Below are positions 42,273 through 52,249 of a DNA stretch of 64,000 nt, piece by piece. Positions within the stretch are counted from its first letter, which is position 1, and each line of letters starts with the position of its first letter. The notes beneath the pieces are model-generated. The model did not search any database. It worked only from the letters and a program-made list of their open reading frames with translations, and was not told where the DNA came from. The stretch covers positions 434,001 through 498,000 of the forward strand of contig NZ_RCHR01000002.1 of assembly GCF_003665065.1 (NCBI RefSeq). The letters run 5' to 3'. A program made the translations under genes and the position numbers. This DNA is from Oceanobacillus piezotolerans (GTDB lineage Bacteria > Bacillota > Bacilli > Bacillales > Amphibacillaceae).

Positions 42273-43142
42273 TTATTTACTATAATCATAAAAACCTTTC
42301 CCTGTTTTCCTTCCAAATTCTCCTTTTTCGTACTTATCTGTAAGTGTTTTAGAAGGTTTATCGTTTTTGTCTCCAGTTTCTGCATATCTTTGCTGATAAA
42401 TATAGTAATTTACATCGATACCAGTTAAGTCCATTAATGCAAATGGTCCGATTGGATGGTTAAGTGCCTTAGTAGCAGCTAAATCGATTTCCTCAAAAGA
42501 AGCAATACCATTCTCATATAAATAAATAGCTTCATCTGTTAGTTTTCCTAGCAATCTATTGGCAACAAAACCTGAGATTTCTTTCTTAAGTAAAATAGGG
42601 ACTTTATTGATTTCCTTTACTAATTGAACTGCAGTATTAGCAGTTTCATCTGATGTATGTGGCCCTTTTACAACTTCAACAAGTTCCATTACTAGTACTG
42701 GATTAAAGAAATGTAAATTACATACTCTATCTGGACGATTAGTTGCATCTGCGATTTTCGAACTCACAATGGTGGAGCTATTGGTAGCAATAATGGCATG
42801 CTCAGGAGCTATTTTATCTACTTCACTAAACACCTGTCTCTTTGTATCTAATTTTTCAACAATAGCTTCTATTACGAAGTCTGTCGTTTGAACTGCCTCT
42901 TCAAGAGATGTAACGAAATGTAAACGCGAAAATGCATTTTCTACTTCTTTATTAGATAACTTTCCCTTAGAGATCTTCCTATTCAAATGACCCTGTAAAG
43001 AGTGCTCAGCCTTTTGTAAACTTTCCTCACTTACATCCTGCAAGTAAACTTCAAATCCAGCTAATGCAGAAACCATAGCGATTTGTGAACCCATTGCGCC
43101 TGATCCTATTACACTAATTTGACGAATATCCTTGCTTACCAT
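42273..43142 (-). CDS. 3-hydroxyacyl-CoA (3-hydroxybutyryl-CoA) dehydrogenase
   Basis: HBD-type enzyme of 289 residues oxidising (S)-3-hydroxyacyl-CoA with NAD. The Rossmann motif GSGAMGSQIA is near 12, IATNSST near 115, the catalytic His in LHFFNPVLVMELVEV near 137, the Glu-containing substrate loop follows, and the C-terminal domain has LNHPIGPFALMDLTGID. The ATG at 43142 is chosen because the upstream in-frame ATG overlaps the GGAGGA ribosome binding site. Its 5-prime region holds a tiny ORF and several inverted repeats. Confidence 0.9.
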   Translation of the reverse strand: MVSKDIRQISVIGSGAMGSQIAMVSALAGFEVYLQDVSEESLQKAEHSLQGHLNRKISKGKLSNKEVENAFSRLHFVTSLEEAVQTTDFVIEAIVEKLDTKRQVFSEVDKIAPEHAIIATNSSTIVSSKIADATNRPDRVCNLHFFNPVLVMELVEVVKGPHTSDETANTAVQLVKEINKVPILLKKEISGFVANRLLGKLTDEAIYLYENGIASFEEIDLAATKALNHPIGPFALMDLTGIDVNYYIYQQRYAETGDKNDKPSKTLTDKYEKGEFGRKTGKGFYDYSK

Positions 43143-43204
43143 ATAATTTTTTCCTCCTATCATATTGAAAAATCATTAAAGAATGATAACAGTATTCTTA
43201 TCTA

Positions 43205-43252
43205 TTATTCATTGTATAAAAAATGCATTGATGAAAGCTGAATTACTATCAT
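43205..43252 (-). CDS. Possible 15-codon leader peptide upstream of HBD
   Basis: ATG to TAA encodes MIVIQLSSMHFLYNE and is preceded by AAGGAG at eight bases, as good a ribosome binding site as those of real genes. It lies 63 bases before the HBD start, in its presumed leader, and is followed by an ATCATT/AATGAT inverted repeat. It might be an upstream ORF that tunes HBD expression, or chance. There is no homology evidence. Confidence 0.2.
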   Translation of the reverse strand: MIVIQLSSMHFLYNE

Positions 43253-43403
43253 GAACACATCTCCTTAAGAAATTGTTTTTGTAGAAACGTATTATAAAAT
43301 ATAGTGGCAAGACGATAGATATATGCCAAGTTTTCTCCGTTTGTGAAGCAATAATAAAATTATCTGGAGAGACGGCTCGATACTTTACTATCTTTGAATT
43401 CTA

Positions 43404-44354
43404 TTAAATCGATACTGGACTATTTAATACTTCTTTCGCTTCCCTTGCCATTCTTTTTACAATTTCCTCGGCACTTTCAATCTCATCTATTAAACTTGCA
43501 ACCTGACCACAGCTCATAAAACCTTCTGAGATCTCTCCTTCAAACATAGCCAATCCATTGTACTTGCCCCGAACCAATGGAAGGATAGTTTCCAGTGTTC
43601 CATTTTCTTTTTCTGCCTCTTGTACTTTTTTTGAGTACTCATTTTTTAATACTCGTATTGGACCTTTTAAAATTCGCGTCATAATCTCTGTTGACACGTC
43701 TTTTGCTTGTAGAATGGCTGCTTTGAAATTATCATGTGCTTCACATTCTGTTGTCGCAACAAATCTCGTACCCAATTGAACACCATCCGCTCCCAATAAT
43801 ATGGCAGATGCCAAACTTCGCCCATCTACAATTCCACCCGCTGCAACAACAGGAATCGATACTGCACGTTTGACTTGCGGTATTAATGTAAAAGTTGATA
43901 ATTCCGATGGGCCATTACTTCCTCCTGCTTCATATCCTTCACAAACGATAATATCCGCACCAAGACTTTCAGCTTTAGCTGAATGAAATGCAGTAGAAGT
44001 TAGTACTAAAATCCTTAATCCCATCTCCTTTATAACAGGGATTAATGGTTTTGGATTTCCTGCTCCAAGACTAACTGCTTGAATAAGGTTTCTATGTTTA
44101 CGTATGACTTCAAAATAAGGCGTGAAATCAGTGTGTTGACTAATTGGGATATTGACGCCAAATGGTTTAGAAGTTGCTTCTGCTGCTATTAAAATTTGTT
44201 GTTCGAAATTATCAACTGTCCGTCCTGCTGAACCGACCTGGCCAAACCCACCTCCTTCTGATACAGCTGCTGCTAATAATCCATTTCCTACATATGCAAG
44301 TCCGCCTTCTATAATCGGAAATTCTATTTCTAATAGTTCACAAACTCTATTCAT
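43404..44354 (-). CDS. NPD/nitronate monooxygenase-family FMN oxidoreductase (FabK-like)
   Basis: Flavin TIM-barrel protein of 316 residues. Visible are IIEGGLAYVGNG, GADIIVCEGYEAGGSNG and the FMN-phosphate motif VAAGGIVDGRSLA followed by GADGVQLGTRF. It is closer to the FabK/typical NPD group than the copy at 10254. The reaction could be an enoyl-thioester reduction or nitronate oxidation. The ATG follows AAGGAGG. It lies 86 bases downstream of the 44440 ACAD, behind a hairpin, so it may be partly separate in expression. Confidence 0.8.
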   Translation of the reverse strand: MNRVCELLEIEFPIIEGGLAYVGNGLLAAAVSEGGGFGQVGSAGRTVDNFEQQILIAAEATSKPFGVNIPISQHTDFTPYFEVIRKHRNLIQAVSLGAGNPKPLIPVIKEMGLRILVLTSTAFHSAKAESLGADIIVCEGYEAGGSNGPSELSTFTLIPQVKRAVSIPVVAAGGIVDGRSLASAILLGADGVQLGTRFVATTECEAHDNFKAAILQAKDVSTEIMTRILKGPIRVLKNEYSKKVQEAEKENGTLETILPLVRGKYNGLAMFEGEISEGFMSCGQVASLIDEIESAEEIVKRMAREAKEVLNSPVSI

Positions 44355-44384
44355 AAAATCCTCCTTCTAATTCTATCTATATGA

Positions 44385-44424
44385 AAGCCTCCTTTATTTC
44401 AGGATTTATGAAAGAAGGAGGCTT
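44385..44424 (-). terminator. GC-containing hairpin after the 44440 dehydrogenase
   Basis: AAGCCTCCTT (44385-44394) and AAGGAGGCTT (44415-44424) are perfect complements around a 20-base loop. On the minus strand only TTTCAT follows, so termination may be partial. One arm buries a GGAGG sequence. Confidence 0.5.
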
Positions 44425-44439
44425 AAGTAGTTATTCTAT

Positions 44440-45678
44440 TTAAACCGTAACAGTTGGTAGATCTTTTGCTATTTCAGCTTGTCTTCTTAATTCTAATTTG
44501 GCAACTGTTTCAACATGTACTTCATCTGGTCCATCTGCTAAACGTAGGTGACGAGCATGGGCCCAAAGTCTTGCCAATGGAAAAACATCACTTACTCCAC
44601 CGCCACCATGTACTTGTACTGCACGGTCAATTACTTTAAGAGCCATATTTGGAACAATTACTTTAATCATGGCAATTTCTTTTCTTGCAATCTTATTTCC
44701 AACTGTATCCATCATATGTGCTGCATTTAATGTTAGGAGACGAGCTTGGTCAATTTCAATTCTAGATTCAGCAATCCAATTACGGATAACTCCTTGTTCA
44801 GAAACCTTCTTACCAAAGGCTACACGCTCATTTGCCCGTTTACACAATAATTCCAACGAACGTTCTGCCATACCAATTAATCTCATGCAATGATGAATAC
44901 GACCAGGTCCTAGTCTGCCTTGTGCAATTTCAAACCCTCTACCTTCACCAAGGATCATATTGGATACAGGCACACGGACATTATTAAATTCAACAACAGC
45001 ATGTCCGCTTGGAGCATCATCATAGCCATACATTGGCAGATAATCTTTTACTTCTACTCCTGGAGTACCAACAGGAATAAGAATCATCGATTGTTGTTTA
45101 TGTCTATCTGCATTTGGATTGGTTTTACCCATTAGAATCATAATCTTACAACGTGGATCTTTTATTCCTGATATCCACCATTTCCGGCCATTAATAACGT
45201 ATTCATCACCGTCCCTTACAATGCTAGTTTGAATATTAGTCGCATCAGAGGAGGCCACATCCGGTTCTGTCATTACATATGCTGAGCGAATTTCACCTTC
45301 TAATAGTGGTTTCAACCATTTTTTTTTCTGTTCATGAGAAGCATATTGTTCGAGCAATTCCATATTTCCAGTATCTGGTGCAGAACAATTAAACACTTCC
45401 GGTGCAATTAAGGAGCGTCCCATTATTTCTTTAAGTGGAGCATATTCCAAGTTACTTAAACCAGGACCATGTTCATCGCTTTGTAGGAATAGATTCCATA
45501 ACCCTGCTTGCTTTGCTTTTTCTTTCAACTCCTCTATAATAGGCGGTACTTCCCAGCGTGTATCTCCCTCATTAAGTTGTTTCTCATAAACACTTTCATT
45601 TGGATAAATATACTCATCCATAAAATCAATTAATTGTGCTCTTAATGCTTTTGTTTTTTCATTCATTTCAAATGTCAT
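44440..45678 (-). CDS. Acyl-CoA dehydrogenase, ACAD10/11 C-domain-like
   Basis: ACAD of 412 residues. [25 protein letters not shown] and the C-terminal [20 protein letters not shown] correspond to the dehydrogenase domain of ACAD10/ACAD11 and to bacterial LvaC-type enzymes. The residue that is Glu in YEGTSEIQ-type ACADs is Asp here. Together with the APH-fold kinases this enzyme could process 4-phosphoryloxyacyl-CoAs (inference). It is a close paralogue of the gene at 49451. The ATG at 45678 is seven bases after GGAGG; an earlier ATG two codons upstream lies too close. Confidence 0.86.
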   Translation of the reverse strand: MTFEMNEKTKALRAQLIDFMDEYIYPNESVYEKQLNEGDTRWEVPPIIEELKEKAKQAGLWNLFLQSDEHGPGLSNLEYAPLKEIMGRSLIAPEVFNCSAPDTGNMELLEQYASHEQKKKWLKPLLEGEIRSAYVMTEPDVASSDATNIQTSIVRDGDEYVINGRKWWISGIKDPRCKIMILMGKTNPNADRHKQQSMILIPVGTPGVEVKDYLPMYGYDDAPSGHAVVEFNNVRVPVSNMILGEGRGFEIAQGRLGPGRIHHCMRLIGMAERSLELLCKRANERVAFGKKVSEQGVIRNWIAESRIEIDQARLLTLNAAHMMDTVGNKIARKEIAMIKVIVPNMALKVIDRAVQVHGGGGVSDVFPLARLWAHARHLRLADGPDEVHVETVAKLELRRQAEIAKDLPTVTV

Positions 45679-45834
45679 GGACATAACCTCCGTTTTTGAA
45701 TTAATAACTGAATCACTTTAAAATCTTACTGATAATTTCTAAATTTGATTAATATAATTATAATCTTCCATATTTTATTTATATTCCAACAATTTTAAGC
45801 AAAATTTTTTTAACCTTTAAGCCTCTTATAAAAA

Positions 45835-46854
45835 CTATAACTTGTCTTCTTCACAGACTTTTACTAATTGTTTTCCTATATTTTCCCCATGAAATAACCC
45901 AATAAAAGCTTGTGGTGCATTTTCTAATCCATCTATAATATTTTCCCGATAGGTTAATTTTCCTTCTTTCACCCATTTCCCAAGCTGTTCATACCCTTCA
46001 TTAAAACGTTCATAATAATCACTTACAATGTACGCTTTCATTAATGCACTTCGATTAAGTAAGAAGCGCTGGATACGAGGACCATAGGCTGCCTCTGTAT
46101 TGTTATATTCTGAAATAACTCCACAAACAACAATTCTAGCTTGGAAATTTAGTAAACGCATTACCGCATCCGAGATCTCTCCACCAACATTATCAAAATA
46201 AACATCTACACCATTTGGACTTTTTTCTTTTAAAGCTTCTTTGACGTTTTCCTTTTTATAGTTTATCGTTGCATCAAAATCTAGTTCATTCTTTAAGTAT
46301 GCATTTTTTTCATCTGAACCGGTGATTCCAACTACACGACAGCCATAAATTTTAGCAATTTGACCTACTACGGTACCAACCGCTCCCGCCGAACCTGATA
46401 CAACAACAGTCTCTCCTTCTTTTGGCTTACCAATATCAAGTAAACCAAAGTAAGCGGTTAGCCCAGGCATCCCTACTACTCCTAGTGCTGTTGAAATTGG
46501 AGCAAGATTAGGATCAACTTTTCTAAGCCCCTTTCCACTTGTTACAGAGTAATCAGCCCAATTCAACCTTCCCTCTACTATTTCGCCCATTTGAAATTCA
46601 TTATTTTTTGAATCTATAACTCTACCAACCACACCGGCAGTTAACACCTTGTTCAACTCAAATGGTGATGTATATGTCTTTATCCCACTCATTCTGCCCC
46701 TCATATACGGATCAACCGATAAATAAATCGTTTGAACTAAAACTTCACCATCACTTATGCCTGGAATTGGGCTTGTTCTTAATTGAAAATTTTCATCCGT
46801 TGGCATTCCACTTGGTCGGTTAACTAGTAGGAATTCCCTATTCAAATCACTCAT
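45835..46854 (-). CDS. NADP-dependent MDR oxidoreductase (YfmJ/CurA-like)
   Basis: Zinc-free MDR reductase of 339 residues of the leukotriene B4 12-hydroxydehydrogenase/YfmJ group. LSVDPYMRGRMS is near 48-60, the cofactor site is SGSAGAVGTVVGQIAK near 148, and FDNVGGEISDA is near 215. These enzymes reduce activated double bonds with NADPH. The ATG follows GAGGTG. It is probably the last gene of the operon that begins with the 49451 ACAD, since no terminator is obvious before it. Confidence 0.84.
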   Translation of the reverse strand: MSDLNREFLLVNRPSGMPTDENFQLRTSPIPGISDGEVLVQTIYLSVDPYMRGRMSGIKTYTSPFELNKVLTAGVVGRVIDSKNNEFQMGEIVEGRLNWADYSVTSGKGLRKVDPNLAPISTALGVVGMPGLTAYFGLLDIGKPKEGETVVVSGSAGAVGTVVGQIAKIYGCRVVGITGSDEKNAYLKNELDFDATINYKKENVKEALKEKSPNGVDVYFDNVGGEISDAVMRLLNFQARIVVCGVISEYNNTEAAYGPRIQRFLLNRSALMKAYIVSDYYERFNEGYEQLGKWVKEGKLTYRENIIDGLENAPQAFIGLFHGENIGKQLVKVCEEDKL

Positions 46855-46921
46855 TTACTTCACCTCAAATTAACTTTTTTGCTAACAACTATGATTACTT
46901 TATGAATAGAATCTAAAATTA

Positions 46922-47725
46922 TTAATTATATCTTTGGAGGTCAGACACAATAGAGTTTACAATGTTGGCTGAACCGTATTCACCATTTGATAATTCTTCT
47001 ATTTTATATCTCTTTCTAAATAATGTTTGATCGATTTCGGAATTAGAATACCCTTTTTCATACAAATCCGAAACCGTAGCATATATATCTAGTAAATTTT
47101 CTAATTTCTCTTCTAACGCTTTCCTGCCATTAAGCAAGTAACCAGCATGGGAACAGTACATTATTTTAAATTCCAAGCTCAAAAGCTTGTTGATAGAATG
47201 GATTATTTGCGGAATAGATTCTGAACTCATTATTACTTTTACTGTTGGTAAAACATACATATCTCCAGAAAATAACCGGCCATTCTCTTTATCCAATAAA
47301 GCGACGTGATCATCCGCGTGACCTGGAGTATAAATGACTTCCCACTTCAAATTTTTAGAATGTATTTTTTCTCCTAAAGGTTGAGGATGGAATGCTCTCC
47401 GAATTCCCCATGCAATTTGGCGGTATTCTGGATAATTACCATTTTCTTCACACTTAGGAATTCCTTTTGGATGGATATAAATTGGGACATTTTTATTATG
47501 TTCTATCCAGGATGCTGTCCCTGTATGGTCCTCATGACTATGTGTCAACGTAACTAAATCAAACTCATATTGATTATAGAAAGTAATTAGCTCTTTCTCT
47601 AGAATTTGAGGTCCTGTGTCAATTAACATTCCATCTACCAAGTAAATATAAACAGAGACTCCATCTTTACTCACCGCTGCTTTCACACATGTGACACCTT
47701 CATGTTTAAAAATATCAATCATCAT
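46922..47725 (-). CDS. Metallo-beta-lactamase fold hydrolase
   Basis: Zinc hydrolase of about 267 residues. The metal motif THSHEDHTG is near 60-68, and further ligands include the His in TPGHADDH and the Asp in FSGDMY. It is shorter than and distant from the one at 4347. A thioesterase or lactonase role is plausible but unproven. The ATG at 47725 lies seven bases after AAGGTG; the longer open frame has no ribosome binding site. It follows the broken HBD gene, so its transcription probably continues from the 49451 operon. Confidence 0.78.
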   Translation of the reverse strand: MMIDIFKHEGVTCVKAAVSKDGVSVYIYLVDGMLIDTGPQILEKELITFYNQYEFDLVTLTHSHEDHTGTASWIEHNKNVPIYIHPKGIPKCEENGNYPEYRQIAWGIRRAFHPQPLGEKIHSKNLKWEVIYTPGHADDHVALLDKENGRLFSGDMYVLPTVKVIMSSESIPQIIHSINKLLSLEFKIMYCSHAGYLLNGRKALEEKLENLLDIYATVSDLYEKGYSNSEIDQTLFRKRYKIEELSNGEYGSANIVNSIVSDLQRYN

Positions 47726-47823
47726 TTCCAACACCTTAGCCCTAAAAGTTAATCTCTTGTTGAAAAAGTAGTACATACTTTTTTATAGTATGTACCCATC
47801 CGCAGTTGTAATCATTCCTATAC

Positions 47824-48591
47824 TTAGTACTCGTAGAAACCTTTTCCTGTCTTCATTCCATAATGTCCTGCACGCACTAATTTCTTCAATAAGTATGGTA
47901 CTCTATATTTAGAATCACCCGTTTCATTGAAAAGCGATTCTTGAACATGCAGTAAAGTATCTAATCCTACTAAATCGGCTAACTTCAACGGTCCAATTGG
48001 GTGATTTGCTCCTAGTTTCATCCCTTCATCAATATCTTCTCGTGATGCAATTCCTTCCCCTAATACAAATATTGCTTCACAAATCATAGGTACTAAAATT
48101 CGATTAACGACAAATAACGGTGAATCTTCTACAATAATTCCTTTCTTATTAATTCGCTCTGTAATTTCAATGGACTTTGCCATTGTTTCCTCCGAAGCTT
48201 CCACCCTTCACAACTTCAACCAATCTCATAATTGGAGCAGGGTTAAAGAAGTGTAAACCACATACTTTATCAGGCCGATTTGTTACTGAAGCCATTTCAG
48301 TTATAGATTTGTAATCGCTTCCACAACTAAATCAGCATCTTTAAATTGGCCTTTATCCGTTGTGAATGTTAAACGGTTTAGAACATCCTCTACTTCATTT
48401 TCCTTTCCTTGCTTTCCTAAAATCTTACCAAGACTCTTTGTAATAGTTTGTTTTGCTTTTTCCAGCAGTTCTCCGTTTACATCAACCAAAACTACTTCGA
48501 AACCACTCGTTGCAAATACTTGTGCAATACCATTCCCCATTATTCCAGAACCGATCACTCCAACTTTCAAGTTTATTCTCCCCTCACTCAA
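47824..48591 (-). pseudogene. Broken 3-hydroxyacyl-CoA dehydrogenase gene
   Basis: The N-terminal part (48591 to 48301) encodes a good Rossmann domain with GSGIMGNGIAQ and ends abruptly after DADLVVEAI. The C-terminal part (48204 to 47824) encodes the usual second domain with [19 protein letters not shown] and KTGKGFYEY. Between them, another frame reads [21 protein letters not shown], the expected middle with the catalytic His. About 30 codons that normally link VEAI to SITE are missing and the frame shifts there; a second frameshift of -2 or +1 lies at VVKG. Two lesions make a functional protein unlikely. The original start was probably the TTG near 48570 after GAGGGGAG. Confidence 0.85.
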
Positions 48592-48713
48592 AAACTTTCA
48601 ACTAGTCAGTAGACTTAAGATCTATTTTCCTTGGTAGTTACTATATCTTCATCATAAAACTCTGTGTGATAATTTATTATTTGCATGTAAAGGTTTCATA
48701 AAAACATAGCAAA

Positions 48714-49454
48714 CTAGAATGCTTCCTCTGTCTTAACAGAGACGATTGAACCCTGCTTATACATTGGGACAACATTTACTTTTCCTATATGGTTGATGAT
48801 GTATCTTATTTCCTCTCCGTATCCCATCTTAATTAATAATTTTGCCGTTTCAGATTCATATAAATTTTGATATTGTTGTTCTTTTGATTGTAGAAACAAC
48901 TGATGTGCAACTCGACTAGAATCTGATAAAGAATATTTATTAAGTTTTATAAGACAATCTATTAATTGTCCTGCTCCTACCATATCTTCCATTGAGAAGT
49001 GACCCGCATTACCAGAGCAAATAATAACAATAGAACGATCTTCCATATTATTGCGAAGATAACCCCCAACAGTTGGTCCATTAATAATAGAAGATAAAAC
49101 TAATCTATTTGCATATTTCGCCAATTTTATCGCTCGTGTTCCATTTGTTGAACAAATAATAACCGGCTTTTGCACAGAGATATGTGATAAGTTCGTTACA
49201 TCTGTATAATCAAATCCTTCTATTCTCTTTCCATTTTCTTCTCCTAATAATAAGGCATTTTGTTTTAATTTCTTAAAATAAGAAATTGCTTCATTACTAT
49301 TTTCTGCTGAATAGATAGGTCCATAACCCTTATCGAGGAGAAATATAATAGAAGATGTAGCTAGGAAAACATCAATTACAATAACAATTGACCTTTCTAA
49401 TCTTTCCGGTGCTACTAGTTCCTTTTGTGTTATCACTTGAATTCGATTCATCAT
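48714..49454 (-). CDS. ComB-family 2-phosphosulfolactate phosphatase-like protein
   Basis: Protein of 246 residues with the ComB layout: [17 protein letters not shown] near the N-terminus, [47 protein letters not shown]. ComB removes phosphate from 2-phosphosulfolactate, and Bacillus uses a homologue (YitC) in spore sulfolactate synthesis (known). Here it is coupled to an ACAD gene (overlapping ATG/TGA) inside an acyl-CoA catabolic operon, which is unusual. A phosphatase acting on a phosphorylated acyl intermediate is a tempting alternative (inference). The first of two adjacent ATGs is listed; neither has a clear ribosome binding site. Confidence 0.78.
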   Translation of the reverse strand: MMNRIQVITQKELVAPERLERSIVIVIDVFLATSSIIFLLDKGYGPIYSAENSNEAISYFKKLKQNALLLGEENGKRIEGFDYTDVTNLSHISVQKPVIICSTNGTRAIKLAKYANRLVLSSIINGPTVGGYLRNNMEDRSIVIICSGNAGHFSMEDMVGAGQLIDCLIKLNKYSLSDSSRVAHQLFLQSKEQQYQNLYESETAKLLIKMGYGEEIRYIINHIGKVNVVPMYKQGSIVSVKTEEAF

Positions 49455-50677
49455 AATTTTATACTTTTGTTTTTTCTTCTTTCGCGAATTTCCAATTTTG
49501 CAATATCACGTATATGAACTTGATCAGGTCCATCCACAATTCGTAATGTTCTTGCATGTGCATAATGTTCTGCTAACGGGAAGTCCTGTGAAACTCCTCC
49601 GCCTCCGTGGACTTCAATTGCACGATCAATTACATTTAATGCTACTCTAGGAACAGCAATTTTTATCATCGCAATCTCTTTGCGCGCTGCCTTCGCACCA
49701 TATTGATCAATCTTATGTGCAGTACTCAGAGTTAATAATCTTGCTTGTTCAATCTCTAGTCTGCTTTCTGCAATTTGTACACGGATTACATCTTTATCGA
49801 TTAGTTTGGAACCAAATGCCTCTCTTTCTTCTGCGCGATCAATTAATAAATCCAAAGCACGTTCTGCTTGACCAATTCCACGCATTGCATGGTGAATTCT
49901 TCCAGGTCCCAATCTGCCTTGAGCGATTTCAAATCCTCTTCCCTCTCCTAATAGCAGGTTTGATATCGGTACTCGAACGTTATTATAATGTACTTCAGCA
50001 TGACCTGTTGGGGCATGGTCATAACCGAATACTTTTAATGGGCGTTTTATTTCTATCCCTGGAGTATCCATTGGAACCAAAATCATTGACTGCTGTTTAT
50101 GCGGTTCTGCACTAGGGTCTGTTTTACCCATTACAATTGCTATTTTACATCTTGGATCGATTGCACCTGTCGACCACCACTTTTTTCCATTAATCACATA
50201 TTCGTTACCTACACGAATAATTTCTGTTTGGATATTCGTAGCATCAGAAGAAGCAATAGTGGGTTCTGTCATCGAAAAGATAGATCGAATTTCTCCTTCC
50301 AATAATGGGGTTAACCATTCTTGCTTTTGTTCTTCGTTACCATACTTAATCAATACTTCCATATTTCCAGTATCAGGTGCATTGCAATTAAAGATTTCTG
50401 GAGCTATTAAGGATCGTCCCATAATTTCACAGAGATATGCATATTCATAATTCGTTAAACCTTTGCCATAATTATCATCAGCATAGAAAAGATTCCATAA
50501 TCCTTGGCTTTTTGCCTTTTGTTTCAATTCTTCTATAATTGGTGGTATTGTCCAACGGTTCTCTGGATTTTCTAAATATTCTTCCACTTCTTTTTCTGCA
50601 GGATAAATATACTCCTCCATAAAATCAAGTAATTCTACTTTTAACCTTTCTGCATAACTAGATATTTCTTTCAACAT
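49451..50677 (-). CDS. Acyl-CoA dehydrogenase, ACAD10/11 C-domain-like
   Basis: ACAD of 408 residues, paralogue of 44440 along its whole length ([25 protein letters not shown]). The C-terminal motif is [21 protein letters not shown], with Asp at the place of the usual catalytic Glu and Gln in place of the Glu of DEVH. It probably acts on hydroxylated or phosphorylated acyl-CoAs like ACAD11. The ATG at 50677 follows GGGAGG at good spacing; the longer frame includes that site. It is first in an operon with the ComB-like gene and has a clear promoter upstream. Confidence 0.86.
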   Translation of the reverse strand: MLKEISSYAERLKVELLDFMEEYIYPAEKEVEEYLENPENRWTIPPIIEELKQKAKSQGLWNLFYADDNYGKGLTNYEYAYLCEIMGRSLIAPEIFNCNAPDTGNMEVLIKYGNEEQKQEWLTPLLEGEIRSIFSMTEPTIASSDATNIQTEIIRVGNEYVINGKKWWSTGAIDPRCKIAIVMGKTDPSAEPHKQQSMILVPMDTPGIEIKRPLKVFGYDHAPTGHAEVHYNNVRVPISNLLLGEGRGFEIAQGRLGPGRIHHAMRGIGQAERALDLLIDRAEEREAFGSKLIDKDVIRVQIAESRLEIEQARLLTLSTAHKIDQYGAKAARKEIAMIKIAVPRVALNVIDRAIEVHGGGGVSQDFPLAEHYAHARTLRIVDGPDQVHIRDIAKLEIRERRKNKSIKL

Positions 50678-50769
50678 GCAAATACCTCCCATTTTTACAA
50701 TTAGTAATGGTAAGTGTGTAAAATGACGTGTTTATTAGTCAGATAAATATAAATCTTTTTATAATTATA

Positions 50770-50798
50770 ATTTTAACACTACACAAATTTAAACTCAA
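50770..50798 (-). promoter_or_regulatory. Sigma-A promoter of the 49451 operon
   Basis: On the minus strand: -35 TTGAGT (50793-50798), 17-base spacer, -10 TAAAAT (50770-50775), about 90 bases before the start codon. It is flanked by A/T-rich sequence. Confidence 0.6.
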
Positions 50799-51224
50799 GT
50801 ATTATTTTTGAACACTGTTTTAAATATTATCGAAAGAGGTTGGTAGTAACTTAATGACTTAAAGTAAATTAGAGTGGTGCCCACCAAATTTGTAGGTGAG
50901 GCTACCACTCCTATATACTTCGCATTAAATTTAACCCAAAAAAGTAAACGTTATTCACAAATTAGAAACTCTTTAATATCGTAAGTATGACTTTTTTGCA
51001 AAGCATTTGGTAGTATGGAGCGCCGCATACCCGCAATGATGTCATGCCTACCTTCCCTTATAAAGGTGATTAATTTTTGTGTAAAATAAAGATTACAAAA
51101 TTGAAGAAGTTAGCTCCGCAATAAGGAACTTACATATCAGCAAATAAACTCGTAAATATTAACCATTAATTCCTTTTAGGTTTCTATAAGATAATGTTTT
51201 TTATGTCTCATCGTTTTCTCAAGT
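50799..51224. other. Gene-free stretch downstream of prpB with one stable hairpin
   Basis: This holds no credible ORF. At about 50872-50909, AGTGGTgCCCACC and GGTGaGGCtACCACT form a stem of about 13 pairs with small bulges; lacking a T-run, it is a doubtful terminator for the prp operon. The segment around 51015-51065 is richer in G and C than its surroundings, but I recognise no element in it. Confidence 0.35.
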
Positions 51225-52133
51225 CTAGTTTCCATCCCCCAACACCGTCCTAGCAATCCCCTCATCCAATCCCTCAAAATCATGATAAGAAATCGTCTCA
51301 TAGAGTTCCTTCCTCGTCTGCATATCCTGAACAGCATCTTTCTGAGAACCTTTTTCTTTAATCAGATTAAAGACCCTCTCATATGCCTTAGCAGCCACTC
51401 GAAGCGATGTAACTGGATAGATAACCATTCTAAAGCCCATATCTTCAAATTCCTTAGCACTGATATATGGTGTTTTCCCAAATTCAGTCATATTCGCTAA
51501 TAAAGGTTCCCTTATTTTAGTAGAGAAAACCCGAAATTCTTCATCCGTTTCTAAAGCTTCTGGGAAAATAGCATCCGCACCAGCATCAATATAGGCTTGT
51601 GCTCTTTCCAATGCTGCTTCCATTCCCTCAACGGCTCTTGCATCTGTTCTTGCAACAATCACTAATGTGGGTGCGACCTCTTTGATTGCGGTTATTTTTT
51701 GCACCATTTCTTCAGTGGAAACAAGCTGCTTCCCATTTAAATGTCCACATTTCTTCGGCAATTGCTGATCTTCTATTTGCACCGCTGCTACATTCGCCTC
51801 TACCATTTCTCTTGCCGTTCGGACAACATTGAGTACCCCGCCAAAACCTGTGTCAATGTCCACAAGTACGGGTAAATTGGTTGCACGTATAATATCTTTT
51901 GCACGTTCGGCCACTTCAGTGGAGGTAACAATCCCTAGGTCTGGTAATCCGCGACTAGCTGTATAAGCCCCACCTGACAAATAGAGAGCTTTGAAGCCTA
52001 CATTTTTTGCCACTAGACCAGCCATGGCATCATGGGCACCAGGAATTTGTAAGATCTCATCTAATTGTATTAGTTCCTTAAATTTATCTGCTAATTGTAC
52101 TTGTGTTAACGGTTCATCAACAATCCATGCCAT
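51225..52133 (-). CDS. prpB: 2-methylisocitrate lyase
   Basis: Isocitrate lyase superfamily enzyme of 302 residues that splits 2-methylisocitrate into pyruvate and succinate, the last step of the methylcitrate cycle. The signature KKCGHLNGKQLV with the catalytic Cys is at 127-138, VDIDTGFGG near 91 supplies metal ligands, and the opening PGAHDAMAGLVAKNVGFKA is typical. It lies after prpD (116 bases) in the order prpC-prpD-prpB, like Bacillus mmgDE-yqiQ. It drains propionyl-CoA from odd-chain, branched or cyclic acid breakdown. Confidence 0.92.
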   Translation of the reverse strand: MAWIVDEPLTQVQLADKFKELIQLDEILQIPGAHDAMAGLVAKNVGFKALYLSGGAYTASRGLPDLGIVTSTEVAERAKDIIRATNLPVLVDIDTGFGGVLNVVRTAREMVEANVAAVQIEDQQLPKKCGHLNGKQLVSTEEMVQKITAIKEVAPTLVIVARTDARAVEGMEAALERAQAYIDAGADAIFPEALETDEEFRVFSTKIREPLLANMTEFGKTPYISAKEFEDMGFRMVIYPVTSLRVAAKAYERVFNLIKEKGSQKDAVQDMQTRKELYETISYHDFEGLDEGIARTVLGDGN

Positions 52134-52249
52134 TTGGTTTCCTCCTTATTATGTAAAACCAGGGAGGGAATCTCCCTCCTGATTTACTTACTTTTCTGAA
52201 ATATGTTTACAGCTATTTATCTTGTTCTAGAAGCTTCAAAATATGCCAA

